From Pedobacter sp. MR2016-24 (lineage in GTDB: Bacteria > Bacteroidota > Bacteroidia > Sphingobacteriales > Sphingobacteriaceae): a stretch of DNA of 64,000 nt. The notes beneath the pieces are model-generated. The model was not told the origin of the DNA. It was given only the letters and a program-made list of their open reading frames with translations, and searched no databases. The stretch is from contig NZ_JAPIVO010000009.1 of NCBI RefSeq assembly GCF_026239655.1, forward strand, positions 62,001 to 126,000, read 5' to 3'. Below, piece after piece: positions 36,649 to 45,175 of this stretch. Positions within the stretch are counted from its first letter, which is position 1, and each line of letters opens with the position of its first letter. The translations under genes were made by a program, and so were the position numbers.

Positions 36649-37962
36649 ATGACTATACTCATTGTTTTACTCAGTATCCTGCTTCTGATCGTGATGGTAT
36701 CTGCCTTGCGCATCAATGCTTTTATCTCTTTTTTGATTGTATCTATTCTTGCAGGTATATTACTTGGTATACCCGTCGATAAAGTAGCGTCATCTGTAGA
36801 AAAAGGAATAGGCGATGTACTGGGATCCCTTACTATTATCATTACAGTAGGGGCTATGTTAGGTAAGCTTGTAGCGGAAAGTGGTGCGGCGCAAAAAATC
36901 GCCACGGTGATGATGAAGGTCTGTGGTGAGAAATATATTCAGTGGGGGGTAGTTGCTACCGGATTTTTGATTGGAATACCGTTATTTTATGGGATAGGTT
37001 TTGTGCTGATGGTACCCCTGATCTTTTCAGTGGTTTATAAGTATAAACTGCCTGCAATTTATATCGGATTACCTATGCTTGCCGCTTTATCTGTTACTCA
37101 TGGTTTTTTACCACCTCATCCGTCACCTTCCGCATTGGTTATCCAGTTTAAGGCAAATATGGGATTAACATTATTGTACGGTCTGCTGATTGCTATTCCT
37201 GCAATTATTATTGGGGGACCACTTTTTTCAAGAACGCTGAAAGGTATTCCATCCAGTCCTTTGGCATCTTTCATACCCTCAGAAATTCCTGAGGACGCAC
37301 TACCCGGAACATTTAACAGTTTTTTTACGGCACTGTTACCGGTATTACTTTTATTGGGTGCTACTGTATTTACCTTAGGTGCACATGCTGATCCGGCAAT
37401 GACCAGCTTTTTTGCGTTGGCAGGGAATCCTGCTATAGTCATGCTGATCGCTTTAATTGCTGCGACGCTGACTCTTGGCCTTTTTCAGGGAATGAAGATG
37501 TCGTATATCATGGAGATTTATGGGGATGCCATCAAAGATGTAGCGATGATTTTGCTAATTATTGGTGGCTCTGGTGCGCTGAAACAGGTATTGGTGGATA
37601 GTGGCGTCAGCGGACAGATTGCCGGTCTTTTAAAGGATCTGAATATGCAGCCGCTATTCCTGGGCTGGCTGATTACTGCTGTGATCCGGTTTTGTGTGGG
37701 GTCCGCGACTGTAGCGGGGTTGACTACAGCCGGCATTATTTTGCCATTGATGATCTCTACAAATACGGATCCGAATTTAATGGTTCTGGCCGTTGGCGCG
37801 GGGAGCCTGATGTTTTCTCATGTGAATGACGCAGGATTCTGGATGTTTAAAGAATACTTTAACCTCAGCATGAAGGATACATTTAAATCATGGGCCGCCA
37901 TGGAATCTATTGTTGGTATTGTTGGCCTGGCTGGCGTACTTTTATTGAATCAAATTATATAA
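36649..37962 (+). CDS. GntP-family permease
   Basis: 437 residues, about 12-14 hydrophobic segments. Family marks are R-I-N-A-F-I-S-F-L near the N-terminus, the reentrant G-x-M-L-G-K-L-V-A-E-S-G-A-A, H-G-F-L-P-P-H-P-S-P, and late G-S-A-T-V-A-G-L-T-T-A-G and V-G-A-G-S-L-M-F-S-H-V-N-D-A-G-F-W. GntP carriers bring in gluconate and other sugar acids, and some import D-serine (DsdX). Since the next genes encode a RidA-like protein and a D-amino-acid-type PLP enzyme, a D-serine-like or hydroxy-amino-acid substrate is as likely as an aldonate. Gap to GH20 is 8 bp. Confidence 0.9.
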   Translation: MTILIVLLSILLLIVMVSALRINAFISFLIVSILAGILLGIPVDKVASSVEKGIGDVLGSLTIIITVGAMLGKLVAESGAAQKIATVMMKVCGEKYIQWGVVATGFLIGIPLFYGIGFVLMVPLIFSVVYKYKLPAIYIGLPMLAALSVTHGFLPPHPSPSALVIQFKANMGLTLLYGLLIAIPAIIIGGPLFSRTLKGIPSSPLASFIPSEIPEDALPGTFNSFFTALLPVLLLLGATVFTLGAHADPAMTSFFALAGNPAIVMLIALIAATLTLGLFQGMKMSYIMEIYGDAIKDVAMILLIIGGSGALKQVLVDSGVSGQIAGLLKDLNMQPLFLGWLITAVIRFCVGSATVAGLTTAGIILPLMISTNTDPNLMVLAVGAGSLMFSHVNDAGFWMFKEYFNLSMKDTFKSWAAMESIVGIVGLAGVLLLNQII

Positions 37963-37969
37963 TTAAGAT

Positions 37970-38443
37970 ATGGAAACTTTTAATGCAGATGAGCAATTCG
38001 GGAAATTAGGTTTAACATTACCACCAGCACCAACTCCGCTTGGTGTGTACAAACCTTATTTGATTGATGGAAAATACCTTTATTTATCAGGACATGGGCC
38101 AGTACAGGATGATAAAAGTCTGATTATTGGTCGGATAGGTGATAAATTTAACCAGGAAGAAGGTAAACTGGCAGCGAGACAAGTAGGGCTGACTATGCTG
38201 TCTACTATCAAAACTAATCTGGGCACGCTGAACCGTGTAAAGAGAGTAATTAAGGTTTTGGGCATGGTGAACTGTACACCTGATTTCGAGAAACATCCCT
38301 TTATCATTAATGGCTGCAGTGAACTTTTTGCGCAGGTGTGGGGAGAGGAAAACGGAATAGGTACACGGAGTGCGGTTGGATTTGGTTCACTGCCAGATAA
38401 CATCCCTGTGGAGATAGAAGCATTATTTGAATTGCATGACTAA
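37970..38443 (+). CDS. RidA/YjgF-family protein
   Basis: 157 residues. RidA proteins hydrolyse reactive enamine/imine intermediates released by PLP-dependent dehydratases. The usual pattern appears as L-Y-L-S-G-H-G-P-V, a helix with L-A-A-R-Q-V-G-L-T-M-L, V-K-V-L-G-M-V-N and the anion-binding arginine in T-R-S-A-V-G-F-G-S-L-P, followed by P-V-E-I-E-A. It is slightly longer than classical RidA (about 130) and fits the YjgH-like/cd02199 type. Its stop overlaps the PLP-enzyme start by 8 bp, which fits a helper that clears 2-aminoacrylate-type products. Confidence 0.9.
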   Translation: METFNADEQFGKLGLTLPPAPTPLGVYKPYLIDGKYLYLSGHGPVQDDKSLIIGRIGDKFNQEEGKLAARQVGLTMLSTIKTNLGTLNRVKRVIKVLGMVNCTPDFEKHPFIINGCSELFAQVWGEENGIGTRSAVGFGSLPDNIPVEIEALFELHD

Positions 38444-39572
38444 TTCTGCATTCAAAACGGAAGATAAAAACTGGTTTAGCATTGACAATGTGGACCAGTT
38501 GGATTCTCCTGCACTGGTTTTTTATCCGGACAGGATTGCTGAAAATATTGCTATACTAAAAGGCAGCATCGACCATATTGACAGGTTAAGACCTCATGTT
38601 AAAACACATAAATCTGCAGCTGTAAGTTTATTGATGCTGGAAGCAGGGATTTCCAAATTTAAGTGCGCTACTATAGCAGAAGCAGAAATGCTCGGGAGCT
38701 GTCTGGCACCTGATGTATTACTAGCTTACCAGCCGGTAGGGCCTAAAGTTGAGCGTTTTATTGCTTTGATCAATAAATTTCCCGCAACACTGTTTTCGTG
38801 CCTGGTAGATAATCAAAGCTCTTTGCTGGAGTTATCCGTTGCCGCGAAAGAGGCTGGAATCAGGATACCAGTGTATCTCGATTTGAATGCAGGGATGAAC
38901 CGTACAGGTATTAAACCAGGAGTAGAAGCCCTTGATCTGTATAAAAGACTTCTGCTGACAAGCGGACTGAAGCTAATGGGTATTCATGCTTACGACGGGC
39001 ACATACATGATGCTGACATTGAACGAAGAAAGTTGCAGTGGCAGAGGGTATGGGATGATATTCTGGCCTTTCAAAAAAGTATAACGGACTTACAATTGCC
39101 TGAACCTGTAATTGTTGCTGGCGGAACCCCTACCTATCCTTTTTATGCCGCACAACAGCAAATAGAATGTAGTCCCGGTACTTTCATTCTATGGGATAAG
39201 GGCTATCAGGATGCTTTTACCGAACAAAATTACCTGACTTCGGCACTGGTGATCAGCAGAGTTATTTCTCTGACAGGAGCCAACAGGATCACTTTGGATC
39301 TTGGCCATAAGGCTGTAGCGGCCGAAAATGAGCTGGCTAAAAGGGTATTTTTCCTGAATGCGCCCGATGCCATTATGATTGGACAGAGCGAAGAACATTT
39401 AGTCATTGAGCTTAGTGGTGATCATGATTTTACTATTGGTGACGTTCTTTATGGATTGCCGATACATATATGTCCTACAGTTGCGCTCCATGCTTATGCC
39501 AGCACTGTTTACAGTCATCATTTTACAGACGAATGGAAGATCACTTCCAGAGATAGAAAAATTACCATTTAG
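38436..39572 (+). CDS. D-threonine aldolase/D-serine dehydratase-like PLP enzyme
   Basis: 378 residues from the ATG at 38436, inside the end of the ridA-like gene. Alanine-racemase-type barrel with L-D-S-P-A-L-V, R-P-H-V-K-T-H-K-S (PLP lysine), L-D-L-N-A-G-M-N-R-T-G and G-G-T-P-T-Y-P. The C-terminal beta domain has P-I-H-I-C-P-T with H344-x-C346. As I recall, His-x-Cys is the zinc site of eukaryotic D-serine dehydratase while bacterial D-threonine aldolase uses His-x-Asp, so dehydration of D-serine or a related beta-hydroxy D-amino acid is worth considering. The adjacent RidA-like gene agrees with a dehydratase. Specificity is not proven. Confidence 0.87.
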   Translation: MTNSAFKTEDKNWFSIDNVDQLDSPALVFYPDRIAENIAILKGSIDHIDRLRPHVKTHKSAAVSLLMLEAGISKFKCATIAEAEMLGSCLAPDVLLAYQPVGPKVERFIALINKFPATLFSCLVDNQSSLLELSVAAKEAGIRIPVYLDLNAGMNRTGIKPGVEALDLYKRLLLTSGLKLMGIHAYDGHIHDADIERRKLQWQRVWDDILAFQKSITDLQLPEPVIVAGGTPTYPFYAAQQQIECSPGTFILWDKGYQDAFTEQNYLTSALVISRVISLTGANRITLDLGHKAVAAENELAKRVFFLNAPDAIMIGQSEEHLVIELSGDHDFTIGDVLYGLPIHICPTVALHAYASTVYSHHFTDEWKITSRDRKITI

Positions 39573-39583
39573 AAAATAAGGAT

Positions 39584-40654
39584 ATGTTTGCTATAGATGC
39601 CCATTTAGATTTAAGCATGAATGCTTTGGAGTGGAACCGTGATTTACGTTTGCCTGTTGCCGCAATTAACCAGCGCGAAGAAGGGCTGGCAGATAAACCC
39701 GACAGGGCCAAAGCGGTAGTTTCTCTGCCGGAATTGCGTAAAGGAAACATTGGTTTAGTCGTTGCCACACAAATTGCCCGTTATGTAGCACCAGGAAACA
39801 ATTTGCCCGGGTGGCATTCGCCGGAACAGGCATGGGCACAGACACAGGGACAGCTTGCATGGTATAAAACTATGGAGGAGGCAGGGGAGATGGTGCCGAT
39901 TACGGATTTAGCCAGTCTTGAGCAACATATTTTGCTATGGGCAGATGAGTCAAATCTAACAGCAAAACCTGTAGGTTATATTCTGAGCCTTGAAGGTGCG
40001 GATTCTATCGTGACTATAGGTCATCTGGAAAAAGCTTATGCTAACGGGCTGCGAGCAGTTGGTCCGGCACATTATGGTCCCGGCCGTTATGCACAGGGAA
40101 CAGATGCTACGGGATTGATGGGACCTAAAGGACATGAATTACTCAAAGAAATGGAACGGCTGAATATCATTTTAGACGCTACACATTTATGCGATGATAG
40201 TTTCTGGGAAGCACTAGATCATTTTAACGGTCATATCTGGGCTTCACATAATAACTGCCGGGCTCTGGTTAATCATAACCGTCAGTACAGCGATGCGCAG
40301 ATCAAGGCATTAGTAGCAAGAGGCGCTGTAATAGGATTGGCTTTAGATGCCTGGATGATGGTGCCTGATTGGGTAAGAGGGCAGTCCACACCAAGAGGCA
40401 TGCATTGTAATCTGGAAGTGATGATGGACCATTTAGACCATATTTGCCAGCTTGCAGGAAATACACTTCATGTAGGTATTGGATCTGATCTTGACGGGGC
40501 TTTCGGTAAAGAACAGTGTCCTTATGACATTGAAACGATTGCAGATTTGCAAAAGATCCCCTCACTGTTAGAGAAAAGAGGATATAAAAAACAAGATGTA
40601 GAAAACCTGATGCATGGTAACTGGCTTAGGTTTTTAAGAAAAGCCTGGAGTTAG
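39584..40654 (+). CDS. M19-family membrane-type dipeptidase
   Basis: 356 residues, no signal peptide, so cytosolic. Zinc-site motifs of renal-dipeptidase-type enzymes are D-A-H-L-D-L at the start (H7, D9), L-S-L-E-G-A-D (bridging Glu), L-D-A-T-H-L-C-D, A-S-H-N-N-C-R-A-L and G-I-G-S-D-L-D-G-A-F-G. M19 enzymes tolerate or prefer a D-residue at the C-terminal side of the dipeptide. It closes the operon after the D-amino-acid enzyme, so the pathway may end with release of a D-amino acid from a small peptide. An aminoacyl-lactone or other amide hydrolase role is possible. Confidence 0.92.
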   Translation: MFAIDAHLDLSMNALEWNRDLRLPVAAINQREEGLADKPDRAKAVVSLPELRKGNIGLVVATQIARYVAPGNNLPGWHSPEQAWAQTQGQLAWYKTMEEAGEMVPITDLASLEQHILLWADESNLTAKPVGYILSLEGADSIVTIGHLEKAYANGLRAVGPAHYGPGRYAQGTDATGLMGPKGHELLKEMERLNIILDATHLCDDSFWEALDHFNGHIWASHNNCRALVNHNRQYSDAQIKALVARGAVIGLALDAWMMVPDWVRGQSTPRGMHCNLEVMMDHLDHICQLAGNTLHVGIGSDLDGAFGKEQCPYDIETIADLQKIPSLLEKRGYKKQDVENLMHGNWLRFLRKAWS

Positions 40655-40726
40655 CCTTTTTATTATATTTAATCTTTTTATAAAACTATACCCTTACCGG
40701 GGCTGTTTAATGAAAAAAGAAATCAT

Positions 40727-40957
40727 ATGGCAAATTCAAATCACCCGAATGAAGAAAACCTGCAGGACGAAACAGTAAATCCTGCGAAGAGCACGTCGCA
40801 GGAGAACTATACCGGATATAACTCTGCAGATGATACTGGTAATAACAATGAGGACCTCGATTTAAATCCCAATGATGATCCCGAAACTAACGTAGATGAA
40901 GCTGATCTGGAGGCTTTAAATGGAATGGACATAGACGATGAAGAGACCATCTCTTAA
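40727..40957 (+). CDS. Small acidic, probably disordered protein
   Basis: 76 residues, strongly acidic and Asn-rich, with no hydrophobic core: an N-terminal half rich in Asn, Glu and Thr, then N-N-N-E-D-L-D-L-N-P-N-D-D-P and a final D-D-E-E-T motif. Likely intrinsically disordered. Such small acidic proteins are common in Sphingobacteriaceae but I know no function. It lies between the M19 gene (72 bp) and an EamA gene (36 bp) on the same strand. Confidence 0.65.
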   Translation: MANSNHPNEENLQDETVNPAKSTSQENYTGYNSADDTGNNNEDLDLNPNDDPETNVDEADLEALNGMDIDDEETIS

Positions 40958-40993
40958 TATCGGATTGTTATACAAATTTAACACAGGAGTCTG

Positions 40994-41419
40994 ATGTGGG
41001 TTTTATGGGCGTTGCTTGCTGCCGTGTCGGCAGCATTAGTGGTTGTTTTGACTAAAGCGGGGCTGAAGAATGTTGATTCAAGTCTTGCCTTTGCGATACA
41101 AGCGGTGTTTATCTTCTGTATTACCTGGGGTGTAATATATTTTCAGGGTAATTTTGCAGAAATAAAAGAGATTGAAAATAAAGCCTGGGTATTACTGATT
41201 CTGGCCGGGATAGCGACTACACTTTCTACTTTATTCTCTTTCAAAGCCTTATCTACCGGGCCTGCATCTTACGTTGTTACCATAGAACGTATGTCGCTTG
41301 TATTTGCGATTGTGCTTTCTGTTATATTTTTGAAAGAAAAAGTCACCTGGCAGCTGGTATTAGGTGCTTGTGTGATGATTGGCGGAGCAGTACTCATCGT
41401 CATGTCTGGTGAAGAATAA
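40994..41419 (+). CDS. Single-domain EamA-type small transporter
   Basis: 141 residues with about five hydrophobic helices forming one EamA half (A-L-L-A-A-V-S-A-A-L, T-K-A-G-L-K-N-V-D-S, A-T-T-L-S-T-L-F-S-F-K-A-L-S-T-G, E-R-M-S-L-V-F-A-I-V-L-S-V-I-F-L-K-E). Half-length EamA proteins act as dimers, like SMR transporters. Substrate unknown. It is 36 bp after the acidic protein and may be co-transcribed. Confidence 0.85.
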   Translation: MWVLWALLAAVSAALVVVLTKAGLKNVDSSLAFAIQAVFIFCITWGVIYFQGNFAEIKEIENKAWVLLILAGIATTLSTLFSFKALSTGPASYVVTIERMSLVFAIVLSVIFLKEKVTWQLVLGACVMIGGAVLIVMSGEE

Positions 41420-41433
41420 CTCGTGTATAATTA

Positions 41434-41517
41434 ATTAAGATTGATTACAGATAGTTCTTGGATTACTAAGTGAATTTCATTTACTTTGCGGCCGAGTTAT
41501 ATTTAATCAATCTTAAT
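41434..41517 (+). promoter_or_regulatory. Promoter of the siderophore-type receptor flanked by a 14-bp inverted repeat
   Basis: TTACTTTG (41481-41488), one base off TAnnTTTG, follows TTG (41458-41460) by 20 bp. Arms 41434-41447 and 41504-41517 are exact reverse complements, one upstream of the -33 box and one in the leader just before the ATG at 41523. The spacing suggests DNA looping or a leader-RNA control; neither arm is itself a clear Fur box. Confidence 0.45.
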
Positions 41518-41522
41518 AAGCA

Positions 41523-43940
41523 ATGCGTAAACTTTTACTTCCATTTTTTTTAATATTATTTATTAGCACAAGTGTGCTTGCCCAGCAGACGGGGACTGTG
41601 AGAGGGAGGGTTACAACTTCCGACGGAACTATTGCCGAGGGGGTAACAGTAAAACTTAAAGGCACCGAGATGGGTGCTGTTACAAATGAAGATGGTGAAT
41701 ACCAGATTCGCAAAGTTCCTGCGGGTAACTATACGTTAGTGGTTTCTGCTGTGGGACTATACCCTAAAGAAAAACAGATTACTGTCACTAAAGGGAATGT
41801 GATCTCTGATTTCTCACTCAATGAGAATCAATCTCAGTTAAATGATGTTCAGATTTCTACCAATAAAAAGAAATTCAAAGCTGATAAGGTTTCGTCTTCT
41901 TTGCGTTTGCAGTCTCCACTAATTGAAGTTCCTCAGAATATCAGGATTGTTACCAGTCAGATTCTTGCTGATCAGATGGTTTTTGATGTAGTGGATGGAT
42001 TGACAAGAAATGTGAGTGGAACTGTAAGAGGTGGCCACTGGGACAATCAGTATGCAAATATTTCTACACGTGGTACTACTATTCCGGCTTTTCGTAATGG
42101 TATGAACATGAAAATGCCCTGGGGACCACTTGCAGATGATGCCGCGACGATTGAACGTGTTGAATTCATTAAGGGGCCTTCAGGATTTATGATGGCTAAT
42201 GGTGAGCCGGGAGGTATCTACAATGTGGTTACCAAAAAACCTACAGGTGAAAACCATAGTTCGGTTAATTTCAGTGCGGGTGGTTATAACCTTGGACGTG
42301 CAGCTATCGACTTAGATGGAAAGATAACTAAGGATGGTAAACTTTTATATCGCTTAAACGTTGCTGCTCAATCAAAAGGGAGTTTTGTTAAATACAATTA
42401 CAATGATAAGTATGTGATTGCTCCTGTGATCAGTTATCAGATTGATAGTAATACCTTAATTACTGCTGAATATACTACACAACATGTAAAAGCGCTGAAT
42501 TTGGGTAATTATACATTTTCACCAAATGGCTATGGGGAAATTGCTCCAGGCTTATTGATGGGCGACCCTTCATTAGAACCAAACAGACTAGCAGATCATA
42601 ATTTTACTTTATATTTTACTCATAAATTGAATAAAGACTGGAAAATAAATGCTCAGGCGGCTTATGTAAAATCCGGCTTGGTAGGAACTTCTGTATGGGT
42701 TAACTCGATGACTGCAAGTGGTGACGTCATCAGATCATACAACATAAGTGAAGAACTGGCAATTAACAAAGCTGCACAATTTAGTATTCAGGGTGAAGTG
42801 AGAACAGGCGCTGTACTTCACAGAGTGATGGGTGGTTTAGATATGGGAAATCTTAAAACATGGGGTGACTTTAGTAGTAGTGGTACCGCACCATTAGCTT
42901 CTGCCAATGATGTTCCATTCAATGTTTACAACCCTGTTTACGGTATACCATTTAACAGGATACCGGTTTTCGACAGGTCAAGAAGTATTGAGCAGCGTTC
43001 TGGGAGTAACCAGTATGCTACTAATCTGACATATACAGGAGCTTATGTACAAGACGAATTAAGATTTTTAGAAGAAAAATTGCGTTTAACGCTAGCGGGT
43101 AGATTTACACACGCTGTGAGTGTTGGTAAGACTAACGCAGCTCAAATGTCAGATAATGTATTCAGCCCTCGTATAGGCTTAAGCTATTCTGTTACAAATA
43201 ACACCTCTGTTTACACGCTATATGATCAAAGTTTCTTACCTCAGGCAGGTACAGACTATTATGGGAATGCGTTCAAGCCAGTAAGAGGTAACAACATTGA
43301 ATTTGGTGTGAAGAAAGATTGGTTCGATGGTAAGTGGAATACAACAGCTGCCGTTTACCAGATCACTAAGAAAAATGCATTGACTGCCGATCTTGATAAC
43401 GTTGATAAAGCTCCGTTTAACTGGCAGATCCAAACTGGTGAAGCTAAGTTCAAAGGTTTTGAATTAGATATTGTTGGTGAGATAACCGAAGGTCTTAATG
43501 TGAACCTTAACTACGCCTACACAGATGCCAAAATATCTAAAGATGCAAATCCGCTTCGTTTAGGTACTTATGTGCCAAATGCGGTTAAACACATTACTAA
43601 CGGGTGGTTATCTTATCGTTATAAAAACCAAAATTCGGTTTTTAATGGTTTTGGAGTTTCAGGAGGTTATCAGTTTCAATTTGGTCGTGTAATAGGTTCT
43701 AATTCCAGAGAGTCAAATTTTGCTGACTTTATTCGCTATGATGCAGGAGTTAGTTATGAAAGAGGAAAAATGACGCTTTCAGTTTTAGTTAACAATATAC
43801 TCGACCGTAGATTGCTTACTGCTGGGTCATACACAGCTGTTAACGCAGTACAGGCTGCAGCTGGTTATGTCGGTTATTATGCATATATATATGAGATGCC
43901 TAGGAATGCAAGAGTAACTTTAGCATACAAATTTAAATAA
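41523..43940 (+). CDS. TonB-dependent siderophore-type receptor
   Basis: 805 residues. Signal peptide 1-20 (V-L-A-Q-Q), carboxypeptidase-like regulatory domain about 24-100 (G-R-V-T-T-S-D-G-T, V-T-N-E-D-G-E-Y), plug about 125-240 with E-V-P-Q-N-I-R-I-V, L-T-R-N-V-S-G-T, I-S-T-R-G-T, I-E-R-V-E-F-I-K-G-P-S-G-F and P-G-G-I-Y-N-V-V-T-K-K-P, and a 22-strand barrel ending V-T-L-A-Y-K-F-K. The plug is typical of TonB-siderophore receptors such as the FhuE/FpvA type. The next gene overlaps its stop by 1 bp and encodes a PepSY membrane protein, a usual partner for reductive iron release. Confidence 0.92.
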   Translation: MRKLLLPFFLILFISTSVLAQQTGTVRGRVTTSDGTIAEGVTVKLKGTEMGAVTNEDGEYQIRKVPAGNYTLVVSAVGLYPKEKQITVTKGNVISDFSLNENQSQLNDVQISTNKKKFKADKVSSSLRLQSPLIEVPQNIRIVTSQILADQMVFDVVDGLTRNVSGTVRGGHWDNQYANISTRGTTIPAFRNGMNMKMPWGPLADDAATIERVEFIKGPSGFMMANGEPGGIYNVVTKKPTGENHSSVNFSAGGYNLGRAAIDLDGKITKDGKLLYRLNVAAQSKGSFVKYNYNDKYVIAPVISYQIDSNTLITAEYTTQHVKALNLGNYTFSPNGYGEIAPGLLMGDPSLEPNRLADHNFTLYFTHKLNKDWKINAQAAYVKSGLVGTSVWVNSMTASGDVIRSYNISEELAINKAAQFSIQGEVRTGAVLHRVMGGLDMGNLKTWGDFSSSGTAPLASANDVPFNVYNPVYGIPFNRIPVFDRSRSIEQRSGSNQYATNLTYTGAYVQDELRFLEEKLRLTLAGRFTHAVSVGKTNAAQMSDNVFSPRIGLSYSVTNNTSVYTLYDQSFLPQAGTDYYGNAFKPVRGNNIEFGVKKDWFDGKWNTTAAVYQITKKNALTADLDNVDKAPFNWQIQTGEAKFKGFELDIVGEITEGLNVNLNYAYTDAKISKDANPLRLGTYVPNAVKHITNGWLSYRYKNQNSVFNGFGVSGGYQFQFGRVIGSNSRESNFADFIRYDAGVSYERGKMTLSVLVNNILDRRLLTAGSYTAVNAVQAAAGYVGYYAYIYEMPRNARVTLAYKFK

Positions 43941-45175
43941 TGAATTTTAAAAAGATTAACGCTTTTTTACACTTATGGCTCGGACTTGGTTCGGGCCTGA
44001 TTGTGTTTATAGTCAGTTTGACTGGTTGTATTTATGTTTTTGAAAACGAGATCCGCGGCCTTTACGAGCCCTGGAAATTTGTAGAAAAGCAGGAACAACC
44101 TTTTTTATTGCCTACTCAATTAATACGAGGTGCCTCCGTAGTGTTAGGTAAACAGCAACCAAATTCTATACGTTACGGCGCTAAAGATGAGTCTGCTACA
44201 GTGAGCAACTTTGACAGAAAAGCTGGTACCAGTCTGATTGTGTATGTTAATCCTTATACAGCAAAAGTTATTCATTCAGAAAAAAAGAGCAGAAAAAGCA
44301 ACTCAGACTTTTTTAGGTTTATTCTGAACGGACATCGCCAGTTATGGTTGCCACGCGAAATTGGTAAACAGGTTGTAGGAGTGGGCGTACTCACTTTTGT
44401 GATTCTTCTTATTTCAGGTATTGTTTTATGGTGGCCAAAAAAATGGATCAAATCTATCCGCGACAAGAGCTTTAAGATTAAATGGAATGCAAACTTTAAA
44501 AGAAAGAATTACGATTTGCATAATGTTCTGGGATTTTACGCGGTCGTATTTCTTTTGATTATCTCCTTAACCGGTTTAGTATACAGTTATAAATGGTACA
44601 GTAAATCAGTATACTGGCTAACATCTGGCGGGCAGCCTATGAAAGAATTTAGTCGTACTTTATCAGATAGCACCTCTACATTAACTTATCAGCAGGCAAA
44701 TGTAGATCAGCTGTACAGCAAAATTATGGCGACCGACAAGGCAGAGGGCATGTTTATTTCTTTGCCGGCCAAAGCTGCAGATGCAATAGCCTTTACTGTT
44801 TATCTGAAAGCGGGGAAGCTGTATAATGCCAACAGCTATACCTTTGATCAATTTACCTTGAAGCCTATCAGTGATGGCTCACCATTTTCTGGTAAATACG
44901 AAGATGCAAGTGTGGCAGATAAACTGAGGAGAATGAATTATGACCTACATATAGGCGCCATCTTCGGTATTCCCAGTAAGATCGTCGCATTTTTAGTGAG
45001 TCTCATTTCTGCAACTCTTCCCATCACTGGTTTTATCATCTGGTTTGGCAAAAAGTTCAAAAAGAAGAAAAAGACAAAAAAAGTATATTATACAGGTGAA
45101 GGAAATCCAGCGAAACGTAAAACTCCCTGGAAAACAGCACCAGTTGAGAAAATTCAGGTAGAAGAACTCGTTTAG
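43940..45175 (+). CDS. PepSY-associated membrane protein, probable iron-uptake partner
   Basis: 411 residues with four main membrane helices: about 13-35 (L-W-L-G-L-G-S-G-L-I-V-F-I-V-S-L-T-G), about 145-165 (V-V-G-V-G-V-L-T-F-V-I-L-L-I-S-G), about 195-215 (Y-A-V-V-F-L-L-I-I-S-L-T-G), and about 345-370. PepSY-like segments lie between, with conserved histidines in L-N-G-H-R-Q-L-W and D-L-H-N-V-L-G. This is the PiuB/PepSY_TM family, coupled to siderophore receptors and thought to help reduce or release iron at the inner membrane. The C-terminus is very basic. Its stop overlaps the convergent FGE-like gene by 4 bp. Confidence 0.9.
   Translation: MNFKKINAFLHLWLGLGSGLIVFIVSLTGCIYVFENEIRGLYEPWKFVEKQEQPFLLPTQLIRGASVVLGKQQPNSIRYGAKDESATVSNFDRKAGTSLIVYVNPYTAKVIHSEKKSRKSNSDFFRFILNGHRQLWLPREIGKQVVGVGVLTFVILLISGIVLWWPKKWIKSIRDKSFKIKWNANFKRKNYDLHNVLGFYAVVFLLIISLTGLVYSYKWYSKSVYWLTSGGQPMKEFSRTLSDSTSTLTYQQANVDQLYSKIMATDKAEGMFISLPAKAADAIAFTVYLKAGKLYNANSYTFDQFTLKPISDGSPFSGKYEDASVADKLRRMNYDLHIGAIFGIPSKIVAFLVSLISATLPITGFIIWFGKKFKKKKKTKKVYYTGEGNPAKRKTPWKTAPVEKIQVEELV

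Noticed and set aside
36002..36905. Minus-strand frames opposite the GH20/GntP junction
   Set aside because: Shadows; both plus-strand genes have clear domains and an 8-bp gap.
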